From contig JBGORM010000008.1 of NCBI GenBank assembly GCA_041538185.1, forward strand, positions 62,001 to 126,000: a DNA stretch of 64,000 nt, read 5' to 3'. The notes below the pieces were generated by a model. That model searched no databases. It saw nothing but the letters and a program-made list of their open reading frames with translations, and was not told the origin of the DNA. A program made the translations under genes and the position numbers. This DNA is from Melioribacteraceae bacterium 4301-Me. Lineage in GTDB: Bacteria; Bacteroidota; Ignavibacteria; Ignavibacteriales; Melioribacteraceae. Numbering within the stretch: position 1 is the first letter of the stretch; every line of letters begins with the position of its first letter. This document shows, piece by piece, positions 27,873 through 37,938 of the stretch.

Positions 27873-28321
27873 TTTCTCTTATATACAATATAATCTATTG
27901 ATTCGGGTTGACAATTGTTTTGTCTTAATAGCATATTTATTTGTGCACGATGATAAGAAGAATGATTGATAACATGTGTAATAATTTGACTTAAAGTATT
28001 AGCATAAGAATTGCCTTTTGTGTTTTTGTAGTTAATTTTTTGATTCAATCCATCCTCGTCAATTTCAGAAAGATAATTCAGCCAGTCATTTGTAGAAGCC
28101 TGATGTAAATTTTCCAATTTGTTAATAGGTAAAATCTCCCAGAAATTTTCAATTGATTGGGCTTCATTTTTTACTCTTTGTAGCCAAATAATTTGCGAAA
28201 GAATAATGTGTGAAATAAGCTCTAATGCTTTTCCGTTAATACGATTTTTCTTTAATGATTCCATAATTAAAGAATTAGCCCAGTGATTGTAATTAAGCAA
28301 ATCGATAAAATACTCTATCAT
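27869..28321 (-). CDS. DinB/YfiT-like putative metalloenzyme
   Basis: Start at 28321 (MIEYFIDLLNYNHWAN), preceded by AGGAGA at good spacing; an open frame continues upstream into the next gene but is not supported. About 150 residues with the four-helix DinB pattern: NYNHWAN at the start, SHIILSQIIWLQR in helix 2, and ITHVINHSSYHRAQINMLLR, whose His residues are usual nickel/zinc ligands in this superfamily. Members include thiol-dependent transferases using bacillithiol or mycothiol, which is interesting given the YpdA gene 3 kb away, but the actual reaction is unknown. Confidence 0.82.
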   Translation of the reverse strand: MIEYFIDLLNYNHWANSLIMESLKKNRINGKALELISHIILSQIIWLQRVKNEAQSIENFWEILPINKLENLHQASTNDWLNYLSEIDEDGLNQKINYKNTKGNSYANTLSQIITHVINHSSYHRAQINMLLRQNNCQPESIDYIVYKRN

Positions 28322-28373
28322 AAAATTTCTCCTAAATTTTTTTGTCGAGAAATGACAATAAGTAATTTTAAGC

Positions 28374-30443
28374 TTAATCAAGAAATTCCCATGCAACACC
28401 AAAACGAATTCCTCTTCCATACATTGGGTAGTAAGGGACGACAAAATAATTACCGTCTAAGACGTTTTCGTATGTGAAATAAACTATTGCTGATTTTTGG
28501 ATTTTCCCGCTTAAGAAAAAATCGAGCTTAAAAAAGGGTGAAATTTCTGATGTAAATATTTTTTTAGCTGGTGAAGAATAATCAGTTATAAAATAAACTG
28601 CAGAAATTTCCTTTTCAAAATCAATTACAAAACCGGGTCTGTTACCATAAAGTTTAAAATTAAATCCGGCTTTTAGTTCAAGATTATTGTTAAAAAGAGT
28701 ATCTAAGTAATAAATTCCACCGCTTGAAAAGTATTCTGGCAGTGTATTTTCTTCTCTAAATTTTGGGAAGAAGTAAGTCATGTTTGAAGATAAAAGTAAT
28801 TTCCATTCTTTTAGTGTGAATGAGAAATTTATTCCGCTTTTTTGTGTGCTTGAATTTTTAAAATAAATTGCATTAGTACTTTTTAGTGTATCATTTAAAA
28901 GTATTGCCGCAAAGTATTGGTTTGAAGACTTTTGTTGAAATAGTCCTAATGAAAAATGAATATTGCTAAGGTTCACTTTCAGTGATGTTTCCAAAGAGCT
29001 GATATTGTTCTTACTTTTATTTAGCGGTTGTGTTGTTAAATATTCTTCCCAGACATCGTTCGGTTTTTGAAAGGATGAGTAACCGAAATATAGTCCTGCT
29101 GTGGTATCAATGTTTAAAGTAAAATCAATTCCTACTCCCAAATATTGTTTTCCACCGTATTGTAATAATTTTCCGAATATATTTGGATGTAATAAAGTAA
29201 AGAAGTCGGGTTTTATAACACCAGCAATAGAATACATATTAAGTGTTTTTGCCGAGGGTAAAAGCGGAGAATTAATTTTTGTATTTTCTAAATTACTATT
29301 GAATGTTGCATTTAAAAATTTAGCATGGAATTCTTGTGAAATATTTAATCCGATCGTGTTATAACTGTTATTATGAATAATTTGAGGTGTATTGCTTTGG
29401 TAATTTAAATCAGGTCTTTCATTTTGACGAAATTCATTCAATGAATATCTGTAATAAAAAGAAAAGTTGGTTGAGGTATGTTCAGTAAAATTATTTAGTA
29501 GATGTAAGTTTAGACTGTGAGCAGTAGTTTTCATATATCTATTTTGAAAATTAACAGGTGCTAAGAAGTTGTCATACAAAATGCTGTTTGGATCACTATG
29601 GGGGTAATCAGTTAATATTTTTTGAAAATCTACGCCCCCATTTAATTTTACTTCATTTTTATTGAACGAATAATCTAATATTATGTTAGTAGTTGAAGAA
29701 AGCAAATAATGAAAGCGTGAAGAGAATTTCCATCCACTGTAATCGCTGTTAACAAATTTAGAGTCAACAGAGTTGTTTGTAACCTCAAAAAGAGTTTTTA
29801 ATCTTTTTGATAGAAAAGCATTAAACATTCCATCTACAAAACCCTCGTTGTTTGGTGCTTGATAAAATCTTATTCTTGAATACGGGTGTAATTCTATTTT
29901 GTTTCTTGTTATAAATTCGACAGCAGAATTATTAAGAGTAACACTGGCTAAAAAGCTTCGAGGTAAAGATAAAACCACAATTGAGTCAATGCTTTCTGAT
30001 TGAAAGTAGTTTAAGTCAAATGAATTAGATAATCTGTTGTTTAAAAGAATACCGTTTTCAGTATATGATACTTTTCCCCAGCCGTTGCCGTAAATGGTTA
30101 CCTCAGAAGGTTGACCAAGCCAGCCTAATTCATTTACATAGCCAAAAGGCAGTAAAAAGAAAAGGTCGCCTGTGTACCTGTAATCTTCAAAATTTATTTT
30201 TGTTTTGTTAATTGAGTTTTGAGATTCATTCGAAAAAGTACTTTTTATTGAAATAATTTTTAATGTGTCATTTTTTGTTTGCTTTTCTGCAGATGTTGTA
30301 TCAGCTATGTTTTTGTTTGTTGAACTTGTAGTATCGAACTTATTAATTACTTGCTGGACATAAAAACTTTTGGCTATGCACCAGTTTGACCAGTAAAAAA
30401 ATAGAAGTACAAAAATCGCTACGAGTGGTTTTGATGTGTTCAT
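28374..30443 (-). CDS. TonB-dependent-receptor-like outer-membrane protein
   Basis: Signal peptide (about 1-25, WCIAKS) followed by a linker rich in Thr/Asn/Lys and a plug-like region (about 75-175: PSEVTIYGNGWGKVSYTENGI, SESIDSIVVLSLPRSFL), then a barrel of alternating hydrophobic strands. It ends GIRFGVAWEFLD, so the terminal residue is not aromatic, although Phe is close by. No carboxypeptidase-like N-terminal domain and no clear TonB box is visible. The plug is shorter and more divergent than in the BtuB-like gene at 42932. Cargo unknown; it may be a porin-like relative that lost TonB gating. Confidence 0.75.
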   Translation of the reverse strand: MNTSKPLVAIFVLLFFYWSNWCIAKSFYVQQVINKFDTTSSTNKNIADTTSAEKQTKNDTLKIISIKSTFSNESQNSINKTKINFEDYRYTGDLFFLLPFGYVNELGWLGQPSEVTIYGNGWGKVSYTENGILLNNRLSNSFDLNYFQSESIDSIVVLSLPRSFLASVTLNNSAVEFITRNKIELHPYSRIRFYQAPNNEGFVDGMFNAFLSKRLKTLFEVTNNSVDSKFVNSDYSGWKFSSRFHYLLSSTTNIILDYSFNKNEVKLNGGVDFQKILTDYPHSDPNSILYDNFLAPVNFQNRYMKTTAHSLNLHLLNNFTEHTSTNFSFYYRYSLNEFRQNERPDLNYQSNTPQIIHNNSYNTIGLNISQEFHAKFLNATFNSNLENTKINSPLLPSAKTLNMYSIAGVIKPDFFTLLHPNIFGKLLQYGGKQYLGVGIDFTLNIDTTAGLYFGYSSFQKPNDVWEEYLTTQPLNKSKNNISSLETSLKVNLSNIHFSLGLFQQKSSNQYFAAILLNDTLKSTNAIYFKNSSTQKSGINFSFTLKEWKLLLSSNMTYFFPKFREENTLPEYFSSGGIYYLDTLFNNNLELKAGFNFKLYGNRPGFVIDFEKEISAVYFITDYSSPAKKIFTSEISPFFKLDFFLSGKIQKSAIVYFTYENVLDGNYFVVPYYPMYGRGIRFGVAWEFLD

Positions 30444-30671
30444 TTAATAAACAAAGTAAATGTGACAAATATAAAATTTATATTTCTGGTGACAAAATAT
30501 CCAAATAATTATAGTTAAAAGCATCAACAACTAAATAAAATGATAGCCTGATTTCGCATTGGAGCAGTTAATCATTTTTTTAATAAAATAAAAGAAACTA
30601 TTTATTTTGAATAAAAAAACTGTTAATTTTCTAACAAATTATTATTCATCAACAAAACAAAGGAAGCTACA

Positions 30672-30959
30672 ATGGGTTCAATGACAAAAGCTCAAATTCT
30701 AGATTATATGGCAAAAAAATCAGGTTTAACAAAAAAAGCAGCGGGAGAATTTTTAGACGAATTTGTTAAACTTGCATACAGAGAAGCTAAAAAAAGTTTT
30801 GTGGTTCCTGGCTTAGGCAAATTAGTTCTTTCTGAAAGAAAAGAAAGAATGGGAAGAAATCCTAAAACAGGCGAACAAATGCTAATCCCAGCCAAAAAAG
30901 TTGTAAAGTTTAGAATTGCTAAAGCAGCTAAAGAAGCTATATTAGGTAATAGCAAATAA
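30672..30959 (+). CDS. HU-family DNA-binding protein
   Basis: 95 residues: helices MTKAQILDYMAKKSGLTKK and AAGEFLDEFVKLAYREA, then the beta-saddle and arm (FVVPGLGKLVLSERKERMGRNPKTGEQMLIPAKKVVKFR), with the RNPKTGE arm tip of HU/IHF. The start at 30672 is favoured over the second Met (30681) by AGGA seven bases upstream. The gene is monocistronic, ending at a strong terminator. It acts as a nucleoid-architectural dimer. Confidence 0.95.
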   Translation: MGSMTKAQILDYMAKKSGLTKKAAGEFLDEFVKLAYREAKKSFVVPGLGKLVLSERKERMGRNPKTGEQMLIPAKKVVKFRIAKAAKEAILGNSK

Positions 30960-30992
30960 TTCATTTTAACCTCACTAACTGCTAATTAAAAT

Positions 30993-31021
30993 AAAGCCCG
31001 TTTAATTAACGGGCTTTTTTG
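30993..31021 (+). terminator. Intrinsic terminator after the HU gene
   Basis: AAAGCCCG (30993-31000) pairs with CGGGCTTT (31010-31017), followed by a T-run. The hairpin also contains the stop codon of the convergent gene at 31002 and can serve both directions. Confidence 0.9.
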
Positions 31022-31529
31022 TTTTTCTTTTAAAGCGTGTATCAGTACCTCTAGTTGTAATTTCTTTTATTAAGTCATTGTACAGTTTCTGTGGGATGTT
31101 TTGTAAAATAATAGTTAGTAGTTTGTTAAAATTACCTGCATGCGGGTAAAAACCAATTGTGATATTTTGTTTATCGTCAATAATGTAAATTGGTCTTGTT
31201 AAGTACCCTGAAAATATCCCGCCTCTTATCTTATTAATATTCTGATGATAAATTTCAATCTTTTTTTTGCTTAGAAAAAAATTTTCACAAATAATCTTTT
31301 CGTTATTTGCTGTTATTTTGAAAGGGAATAGTTTATAAGTCTTAAAAAAATATTTATTTACAATAAAAAGTATGGCTAAATTGAATAAAATATAAATAGG
31401 AAAGTACCATTCTTCTGAAATCATGTAGAAAGAAAATATTATATGAAAAATCAACATTAAATTGATTGGAATATTTCCATATCGATAAATTAATTTCTGA
31501 ATAAATGGATAAGTAAAAGTATACATCAT
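31002..31529 (-). CDS. Small membrane protein with PH-like domain, function unknown
   Basis: 175 residues. Two hydrophobic helices at about 20-38 and 42-62 are followed by a soluble beta-rich region (LFPFKITANNEKIICENFFLSKKKIEI..., KIRGGIFSGYLTRPIYIID) resembling bacterial PH domains of small membrane proteins. The C-terminus is very basic and its stop codon falls inside the shared terminator hairpin. No close family recognised. ATG at 31529 and 31526 are both possible. Confidence 0.7.
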   Translation of the reverse strand: MMYTFTYPFIQKLIYRYGNIPINLMLIFHIIFSFYMISEEWYFPIYILFNLAILFIVNKYFFKTYKLFPFKITANNEKIICENFFLSKKKIEIYHQNINKIRGGIFSGYLTRPIYIIDDKQNITIGFYPHAGNFNKLLTIILQNIPQKLYNDLIKEITTRGTDTRFKRKTKKPVN

Positions 31530-31645
31530 TTCCCTATAATTTTACTGCTAAATTTAATAATCTATTAGATAAAAGTTATTTTTGTGAAAATAATTTTTAG
31601 GGTGTACTTAACTATAAGTTACTTAAAGAAAGGAGTGAATTTTTT

Positions 31646-32611
31646 ATGTACGATGTAATTATAATTGGTGCTGGACCGATTGGTTTAGCTTGTGGAATTG
31701 AAGCAGTAAAAAATAATTTGAAGTATTTAATAATTGATAAAGGTTGTTTGGTGAATTCTATTTATAATTATCCGACTAACATGGTTTTCTTTTCGACCTC
31801 AGATAGATTAGAAATTGGAAACGTTCCTTTTATCTCACACGGCGTAAAACCTACAAGAACAGAGGCATTAGAATATTATAGAAGAGTAAAATCTTCATGG
31901 AATCTTAATGTTCATACTTACGAAAAAGTAAATAGTGTAGTTGGTGAATTTGGAAATTTTACTGTAATAACCGCAAAAAGAGAATATAAGACTGCAAATG
32001 TTATTGCGGCAATTGGGTTTTATGATAATCCAAATTATCTCAATATTCCAGGTGAACAACTTCCAAAAGTAAAACATTATTACGATGATGCTCACCCATA
32101 TGCATACCAAAAAGTAGCAGTAATAGGAGGTGGAAATTCCGGCGTTGATGTAGCTTTGGAGACGTATCGTAAAGGTTCAGAGGTAACAATGATTATTAAA
32201 AAAGACAAACTTGATGATGGCGTTAAGTATTGGGTCCGGCCTGATATTGAAAACAGAATTAAAGAAGGTGCAATAAAAGCTTACTTTAACTCGACAGTAA
32301 AAGAAATTTTGGAAAAAGAGATAGTGATTGATACACCTAAGGGACAAATAACTATCGAAAATGATTTTGTTTTTGCAATGACAGGCTATCATCCGGATTT
32401 TAGTTTTCTAGAAAAAATTGGTATTGAGTTCCAATCAGTTGAGAATTTAACTCCTGCTTATAACCCAGAAACTTTTGAAACAAATAAAAAAGGTCTCTTT
32501 CTTGCTGGCGTTGTTTGCGGGGGAATGGATACTGGTAAATGGTTTATTGAAAATTCAAGATACCATGCTGAAAATATAATTAGAGAAATAAAGAACAGTT
32601 ATATAAAATGA
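31646..32611 (+). CDS. ypdA: YpdA-family bacillithiol-disulfide reductase (putative)
   Basis: FAD/NAD(P) pyridine nucleotide-disulfide-type flavoprotein, 321 residues: FAD motif IIGAGPIGLACGIEA at the start, and second Rossmann motif VIGGGNSGVDVALE at about 155. YpdA-specific strings include the IYNYPTNMVFFSTSDRLEIG segment near residue 45-65 and KYWVRPDIENRI. Unlike thioredoxin reductase there is no CxxC. YpdA reduces bacillithiol disulfide, and methyl-bacillithiol is known from Chlorobi. The ribosome site AAAGGAG is 11 bases upstream. The TGA overlaps the serA start (ATGA). Confidence 0.88.
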   Translation: MYDVIIIGAGPIGLACGIEAVKNNLKYLIIDKGCLVNSIYNYPTNMVFFSTSDRLEIGNVPFISHGVKPTRTEALEYYRRVKSSWNLNVHTYEKVNSVVGEFGNFTVITAKREYKTANVIAAIGFYDNPNYLNIPGEQLPKVKHYYDDAHPYAYQKVAVIGGGNSGVDVALETYRKGSEVTMIIKKDKLDDGVKYWVRPDIENRIKEGAIKAYFNSTVKEILEKEIVIDTPKGQITIENDFVFAMTGYHPDFSFLEKIGIEFQSVENLTPAYNPETFETNKKGLFLAGVVCGGMDTGKWFIENSRYHAENIIREIKNSYIK

Positions 32612-33849
32612 CCCTGAATCCAAAATATTCTTTGCCAAAAGAAAAAATTAAAGTGTTGCTGTTAGAAAATATTCATCAGAATGCAATTGATTATTTTAGA
32701 AATAATGGCTACACAAACGTCGAGTACTTAAAGTACTCATTAAATAAAGATGAGCTGAAGGAGAAAGTAAAAGATGTTCACTTGCTTGGTATAAGGTCGC
32801 GGACAAACATCACATCGGAAGTATTAACACATGCGAAAAAATTAATTGCAATTGGATGTTTTAGTATTGGAACAAATCAAGTCGATTTGCAGACAGCTAA
32901 AATTAAGGGAATACCTGTTTTTAATGCACCTTTTTCTAATACACGTTCTGTTGCTGAATTAGTCATAAGCGAGTGCATTTTCTTAATACGAAAAATTCCA
33001 GAAAAAAATTTCTATGCTCATAATGGAAAATGGTTAAAAGACGCTTCAAATTCTTTTGAGGTTAGAGGAAAAAATATCGGTATTATTGGCTATGGACATA
33101 TCGGTTCACAAGTTTCTGTATTAGCTGAAGGTTTGGGAATGAATGTTTATTATTATGATATTATGCCAAAACTAACACTTGGCAATGCAAAAGCGTGCAA
33201 TTCTTTAGAGGAGTTATTAAAAATTTCAGATATTATTACTCTACATGTTCCTGAAACTGAAAAGACAAAAAACATGATAGCCTATGAGCAGCTTAAATTA
33301 ATGAAAAGAGGTTCTTATATTATAAATACATCGCGTGGTACGGTTGTTAATTTAAATGACCTTGCTAAGGTATTAGAAGAAAAACATCTTGGCGGAGCTG
33401 CTATTGATGTCTACCCTGTTGAACCTGCTTCGAATAATGAACCATTTGTCAATGTCCTTCAAAAATTTCAAAATGTGATTTTAACTCCGCATATAGGAGG
33501 GAGTACTTCTGAAGCTCAGGCCAATATTGCTTTAGAAGTCTCTGAAAAGCTCGTTAAATACTGTGACGTCGGCTCAACAATTGGTGCTACTAATTTCGTT
33601 GAAATTTCTTTACAGCCGAATATAAATAATCAAAGGTTTTTACATATTCACAAAAATCACCCCGGAGTGCTGAACAAAATTACAAAGGTTTTTACTTCAA
33701 GAAATTTAAATATTGCAGCACAGTACCTACAAACCGACCCTTATATTGGTTATGTAATTATTGATATTGATGGTAAAGATGATGCTAAGAATATATTAAA
33801 GGAACTTAAATTAATCCCTGGTACGATTAAAGTAAGGATGTTGTATTAG
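32608..33849 (+). CDS. serA: D-3-phosphoglycerate dehydrogenase
   Basis: 413 residues, the same layout as the short E. coli-type enzyme: substrate domain with LLGIRSRTNIT and FSNTRSVAELVISE, nucleotide domain with GYGHIGSQ, LHVPETEKTKNMI, INTSRGTVVN, AIDVYPVEP and catalytic His in LTPHIGGST, then a C-terminal ACT domain (HKNHPGVLNKITKVF) that would bind serine as feedback inhibitor. It oxidises 3-phosphoglycerate in the first step of serine synthesis. Start overlaps the ypdA stop by four bases, implying coupled translation. Serine feeds cysteine and thus low-molecular-weight thiol supply, which may explain the pairing. Confidence 0.95.
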   Translation: MTLNPKYSLPKEKIKVLLLENIHQNAIDYFRNNGYTNVEYLKYSLNKDELKEKVKDVHLLGIRSRTNITSEVLTHAKKLIAIGCFSIGTNQVDLQTAKIKGIPVFNAPFSNTRSVAELVISECIFLIRKIPEKNFYAHNGKWLKDASNSFEVRGKNIGIIGYGHIGSQVSVLAEGLGMNVYYYDIMPKLTLGNAKACNSLEELLKISDIITLHVPETEKTKNMIAYEQLKLMKRGSYIINTSRGTVVNLNDLAKVLEEKHLGGAAIDVYPVEPASNNEPFVNVLQKFQNVILTPHIGGSTSEAQANIALEVSEKLVKYCDVGSTIGATNFVEISLQPNINNQRFLHIHKNHPGVLNKITKVFTSRNLNIAAQYLQTDPYIGYVIIDIDGKDDAKNILKELKLIPGTIKVRMLY

Positions 33850-34335
33850 AACTCATACTCATGTTTCTCCAATATATTTTTTATTTCGTCCCTAAAGGGA
33901 CTTAATCTATTTCTTTGTTCATTATCCTATAAATATTTTGTCCTGACTGGACAATAAAGCCTTGATTATGTATAAACCAATGTAATCCCTTTAGGGATTA
34001 TATAGTTATAGAATAATAAATATCAAACTGAAGTTAAAAGTCCCGTAGGGACGAGATAGGGATTGATTTACAAGACAAGTAGAATAGTCCAAAATCTTGA
34101 AGTTTTCTAAATTTATTTGGTAATTCATGCCTTCGGGATTTGATTTCAAAATTATTCTGGACAGCACTGCTCATACTATTAAAAGCTGTCTAAGAATAAT
34201 TTCCCAATTAAATAACTTATGAAAAAAAAGGCCTACCCATAAACACTTTAGCAGGCAGGCCAATTGAAGTTAACGTTCTTGCATCCAATTTCTTGAAAAA
34301 TTTCTGCTCAAATTTTTCTAATGATAGATTAGAAA
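33850..34335. repeat. Gene-free stretch with several short palindromes
   Basis: No gene is visible. Three related dyads occur: GTCCC-TAAA-GGGAC (33888-33901), TAATCCC-TTTA-GGGATTA (33983-34000) and GTCCC-GTA-GGGAC (34040-34052). TTGTCC-TGACT-GGACAA lies near 33950, and GGCCTAC...GCAGGCAGGCC in 34230-34262. They share a (T)CCC-spacer-GGG(A) core and look like scattered copies of a small mobile or REP-like family. Spacing is irregular and no spacer series exists, so it is not CRISPR. Confidence 0.6.
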
Positions 34336-36831
34336 TTATTTTTTCTTGGCTGCTTTCCTAGTTAATTTATTTTTGCCTTTCTTAGTTTTAACGTTAATAG
34401 TTTTCTTAGCCGAGCTTTTCTTAGTAATCTTTTTCTTTAATTTTATAGCGGGTTTCTTCTTAGAAACTTTTTTTTGCGGTTTTGCTTTAACCGATTTCTT
34501 TTTAGTAACTTTTTTAATTTCAGCCTTAGCTTTTTTAACAGCCTTTTTTGCTTTGGGAGTCACTGTAGTTTGTTTCATTTTTTGGGCAATTAAATTCAAT
34601 GCGCTTCCTGCTTTGAACCATTCAATTTGCCCAGCATTGAATGAATGATTAAGCATTATTTCATCTGAAGAACCATCGCTATGTTTTACAATTAATTTTA
34701 ATTGTTTATCAGGTGCGAAATTTTTTAATCCAACTATACTTAGTTTATCGTCCTCTTGAATTTTATCATAATCATTTGGGTCAGCAAAAGTAAGAGGTAA
34801 CATGCCTTGTTTTTTCAAATTAGTTTCGTGAATTCTAGCAAAGCTTTTTACAATGATTGCTTTTCCGCCCAAGTAACGAGGTTCCATTGCTGCATGTTCT
34901 CTGCTCGAACCTTCTCCATAGTTCTCATCACCTACAACAATCCATCCAATACCCTTAGCTTTATATTCCCGCGCTACTTCATGAACTTTTTTATATTCAC
35001 CTGTGAATTGGTTTTTTGCTTCTCCGGCGTTTCCAGTAAAAGCATTAATAGCGCCCAAAAACATATTTTTGGAAATATTATCGAGATGACCGCGATATTT
35101 TAACCAAGGGCCAGCGGGAGAAATATGGTCTGTAGTACATTTGCCTTTTACTTTCAATAATAATGGCAAATCGATAAAGTCTTTCCCATCCCAAGCCGGG
35201 AAACGTTCAAGCAGTTGAAGTCTTTCGCTTCCCTCAGGAATTTTCACTTCAGTTTTGTAGCCGTCAGGTGAAGGAGGAATAAAACCATCAAAGTTTTTTA
35301 CAAAATTGTCTATTGGGAGTTCTTCTCCCATAGGAGGATCTAACTTAACTTGTTCACCATTTTCATTTGTTATATAATCTGTGGCTGGATTAAAAGATAA
35401 GCTTCCGGAAATTGCCAACGCAGTTACAATTTCTGGACTCGCAACAAATGCTAAAGTTTCCGGATTACCATCATTTCTTTTTGCAAAATTTCTGTTGAAT
35501 GAAGTAACAATTGTGTTTCTTTCTCCAGTTTTAACATCCATTCTGTTCCACATGCCAATACATGGTCCACAAGCATTTGCTAATACCAATCCACCTAATT
35601 CTTCTAACACTTTCAATTGACCGTCTCTTTCAATGGTAGCTCTTACTTGTTCCGAACCAGGTGTGATAGTAAATTGTGTTTTAGCTTTAAGTCCTTTTGA
35701 TAGCGCTTGTTTAGCAATATTAGCTGATCTGTCAATATCTTCATAGCTTGAATTTGTGCAACTTCCAATAAGAGCTACGCTAATTTTATCCGGAAAATTA
35801 TTTTCTTTGACAGCCTCTTTCATCTTGGAAATTGGCCATGCACGGTCTGGGGTAAAAGGACCGTTAAGGTGAGGCTCAAGTTCGCTCAAGTTTATTTCGA
35901 TTACTTGGTCGAAATATTTTTCAGGTTCAGCGTAAACCTCATCGTCGGCTTTTAGTACATCAGAAAGTTCAGTTGCTAAGTCAGCTACATCATTACGGTC
36001 AGTTTTTCTTAGATATTCTACCATTTTTTGGTCAAATGCAAAGATTGAAGTTGTAGCACCAACTTCTGCACCCATGTTACAAATTGTACCTTTGCCTGTA
36101 CAAGAGATTGAATTAGCACCTTCACCAAAATATTCTAAGATTGCACCGGTGCCTCCTTTAACTGTAAGGATACCAGCAACTTTAAGAATAACATCTTTAG
36201 GTGATACCCAACCTGAAAGTTTGCCGGTTAATTTTACTCCAATAAGTTTAGGCCATTTTAATTCCCATGGCATTCCGGCCATAACATCTACTACATCAGC
36301 GCCGCCGACACCAATTGCAATCATACCAAGTCCTCCGGCATTTGGCGTATGCGAATCGGAACCAATCATCATTCCACCTGGAAAGGCATAATTTTCCAGA
36401 ATAACTTGGTGGATAATTCCTGCGCCTGGTTTCCAAAAGCCCACACCATATTTTTTGCAAATACTCTCAAGGAATTCATAGACCTCCTTATTTTCCTCTA
36501 TAGCGCGTTCGAGGTCTGCTTTTGAACCGCTTTGTGCAACTATTAAATGGTCGCAGTGTGCCGTTGCTGGTACTGCTGAAGTTTTCCTGCCAGCATGCAT
36601 AAATTGCAATAAGGCCATTTGTGCAGTCGCATCCTGCATAGCTACACGATCAGGTGTAAATTCTGCGAAGTCTTTACCCCGCTTCAATTCATTTTTTGCT
36701 GGGCTCCATAAATGGGCATAAAGGATTTTCTCAGCATAAGTCATTGGTCTGCCAACTACCTTGCGCGCTCTGTCAACTTTGTCTCTTAATTTACTGTAAA
36801 CCCCTTGGATCATATCAAAATTTGCGGTCAT
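34336..36831 (-). CDS. Aconitate hydratase with an 81-residue histone-H1-like lysine-rich tail
   Basis: Residues 1-750 are a complete mitochondrial-type aconitase: [33 protein letters not shown] split over the substrate loop, [4Fe-4S] cysteines in [10 protein letters not shown] and [10 protein letters not shown], and swivel-domain motifs [14 protein letters not shown] and [15 protein letters not shown]. The normal domain ends near [12 protein letters not shown]. It then continues in frame for 81 residues (coding 34339-34581) containing about 37 Lys plus Ala/Thr/Val, with [20 protein letters not shown] and RKAAKKK, virtually no acidic residues. The tail resembles histone H1-like or nucleic-acid-binding disordered tails. 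It acts in the TCA cycle, isomerising citrate to isocitrate; the tail may tether it to DNA or RNA. Confidence 0.95.
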   Translation of the reverse strand: MTANFDMIQGVYSKLRDKVDRARKVVGRPMTYAEKILYAHLWSPAKNELKRGKDFAEFTPDRVAMQDATAQMALLQFMHAGRKTSAVPATAHCDHLIVAQSGSKADLERAIEENKEVYEFLESICKKYGVGFWKPGAGIIHQVILENYAFPGGMMIGSDSHTPNAGGLGMIAIGVGGADVVDVMAGMPWELKWPKLIGVKLTGKLSGWVSPKDVILKVAGILTVKGGTGAILEYFGEGANSISCTGKGTICNMGAEVGATTSIFAFDQKMVEYLRKTDRNDVADLATELSDVLKADDEVYAEPEKYFDQVIEINLSELEPHLNGPFTPDRAWPISKMKEAVKENNFPDKISVALIGSCTNSSYEDIDRSANIAKQALSKGLKAKTQFTITPGSEQVRATIERDGQLKVLEELGGLVLANACGPCIGMWNRMDVKTGERNTIVTSFNRNFAKRNDGNPETLAFVASPEIVTALAISGSLSFNPATDYITNENGEQVKLDPPMGEELPIDNFVKNFDGFIPPSPDGYKTEVKIPEGSERLQLLERFPAWDGKDFIDLPLLLKVKGKCTTDHISPAGPWLKYRGHLDNISKNMFLGAINAFTGNAGEAKNQFTGEYKKVHEVAREYKAKGIGWIVVGDENYGEGSSREHAAMEPRYLGGKAIIVKSFARIHETNLKKQGMLPLTFADPNDYDKIQEDDKLSIVGLKNFAPDKQLKLIVKHSDGSSDEIMLNHSFNAGQIEWFKAGSALNLIAQKMKQTTVTPKAKKAVKKAKAEIKKVTKKKSVKAKPQKKVSKKKPAIKLKKKITKKSSAKKTINVKTKKGKNKLTRKAAKKK

Positions 36832-37120
36832 TTTAATTTTCCTTATAATTTATTTTTTATTTTGAAAAATAACAAAAAACGAAGTGTTTTGCTGTTGGAT
36901 TCCAGAAAATAAAATGGGTTTATTAAAATATATTTCTAAAGGAAGTTTATGTTGTTTGTTTAGTTCAAAAATTCATTGATGGTTAATTCTTTTCTAAGTA
37001 TTAATGCTGTTGATAAACAGGGTGATTTTATTACTTATTTATTGTTTAGTATCTGGTTTAATTAACATTATTTTTTTGGTTGTAAATTTTAATAAGTAAA
37101 TTCTTTGGAAAAAATTTGGA

Positions 37121-37711
37121 TTAATTTTTATTACCATATAATTCTAGTTCAACTAATTCACAAATTATATGAGCTATTGTAATGTGTCCCTCCTGAATTC
37201 TTTGAATATTAAAAGATGGGATTGTAATAGGTAAATCTACATTGCTTTTCAGCTTGCCTCCGTTTCCGCCAAGAAATCCAATAACTTTCATTCCTTTCTC
37301 TTTAGCTTTTTCAACGGCTTTAAGAACATTAACAGAGTTTCCGCTTGTAGAAATGGCAATTAAAATATCGCCGCTGTTGCCTAATCCTTCTACGTTTCTT
37401 GCAAATATGTTTTCAAAACCGATATCATTCCCGCCTGCGGTTAAATTAGAAGAATCTGTGGTTAAGGCTATAGCAGCCAATGCAGGTCGCTTTATGTCAT
37501 GGTTTAATCTTATCATTAATTCGGTTGCAATATGTTGACAATCTGCAGCACTGCCTCCATTACCACACAACAGAACTTTTTTCCCGTTTCTGTAAGCATT
37601 TGTTATTAATTCGACTGCATTCATTAATTCTGCTTTACATTCTTTTTCTATTTTTAATTTTGTCTCAGCGCTTTCTTTTAGCGAGTCTGTAATAAATTTT
37701 TCTTTATTCAA
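37121..37711 (-). CDS. gmhA: Phosphoheptose isomerase (SIS domain)
   Basis: 196 residues with the GmhA signature: LLCGNGGSAADCQHIATELM, LTTDSSNLTAGGNDIGFENIF (as two parts around residue 85-105), ISTSGNSVNVLKAVEKAK, GFLGGNGGKL, and the C-terminal EGHITIAHIICELVE helix that supplies the catalytic His. It converts sedoheptulose 7-phosphate to glycero-manno-heptose 7-phosphate for lipopolysaccharide core, indicating a Gram-negative envelope. It stands alone here on the minus strand; other heptose genes are not in the window. Confidence 0.93.
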   Translation of the reverse strand: MNKEKFITDSLKESAETKLKIEKECKAELMNAVELITNAYRNGKKVLLCGNGGSAADCQHIATELMIRLNHDIKRPALAAIALTTDSSNLTAGGNDIGFENIFARNVEGLGNSGDILIAISTSGNSVNVLKAVEKAKEKGMKVIGFLGGNGGKLKSNVDLPITIPSFNIQRIQEGHITIAHIICELVELELYGNKN

Positions 37712-37938
37712 TTTCTCTTCTCCACCGAAATATTAATTATTGTCAAAGATAACAAAGTTTATTATTATTAACCCTAAAAAAATTATCAGCAAAAATCTTT
37801 AAGAGAATTGTGAAATAAGTATTAGTTCATCTGTGGGGATAGAAGATATTATAACTTAATGGTGCTGTGATTTTTAAGAGCTTGTGAATATTAAGAGTCT
37901 AAAACTAAATAATAATTATTGAATTAAGGATTAAATTT

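Noticed and set aside
28322..28444. N-terminal extension of the DinB-like protein
   Set aside because: It overlaps the 3' end of the adjacent barrel gene; a good ribosome site supports the start at 28321.
33888..34052. Repeated GTCCC/GGGAC units as a possible CRISPR array
   Set aside because: Units differ, spacing is irregular and no cas gene is in the window.
34346..34648. Plus-strand hydrophobic frame opposite the aconitase tail
   Set aside because: It is the complement of the Lys codons; Phe/Leu-rich shadow without a start signal.
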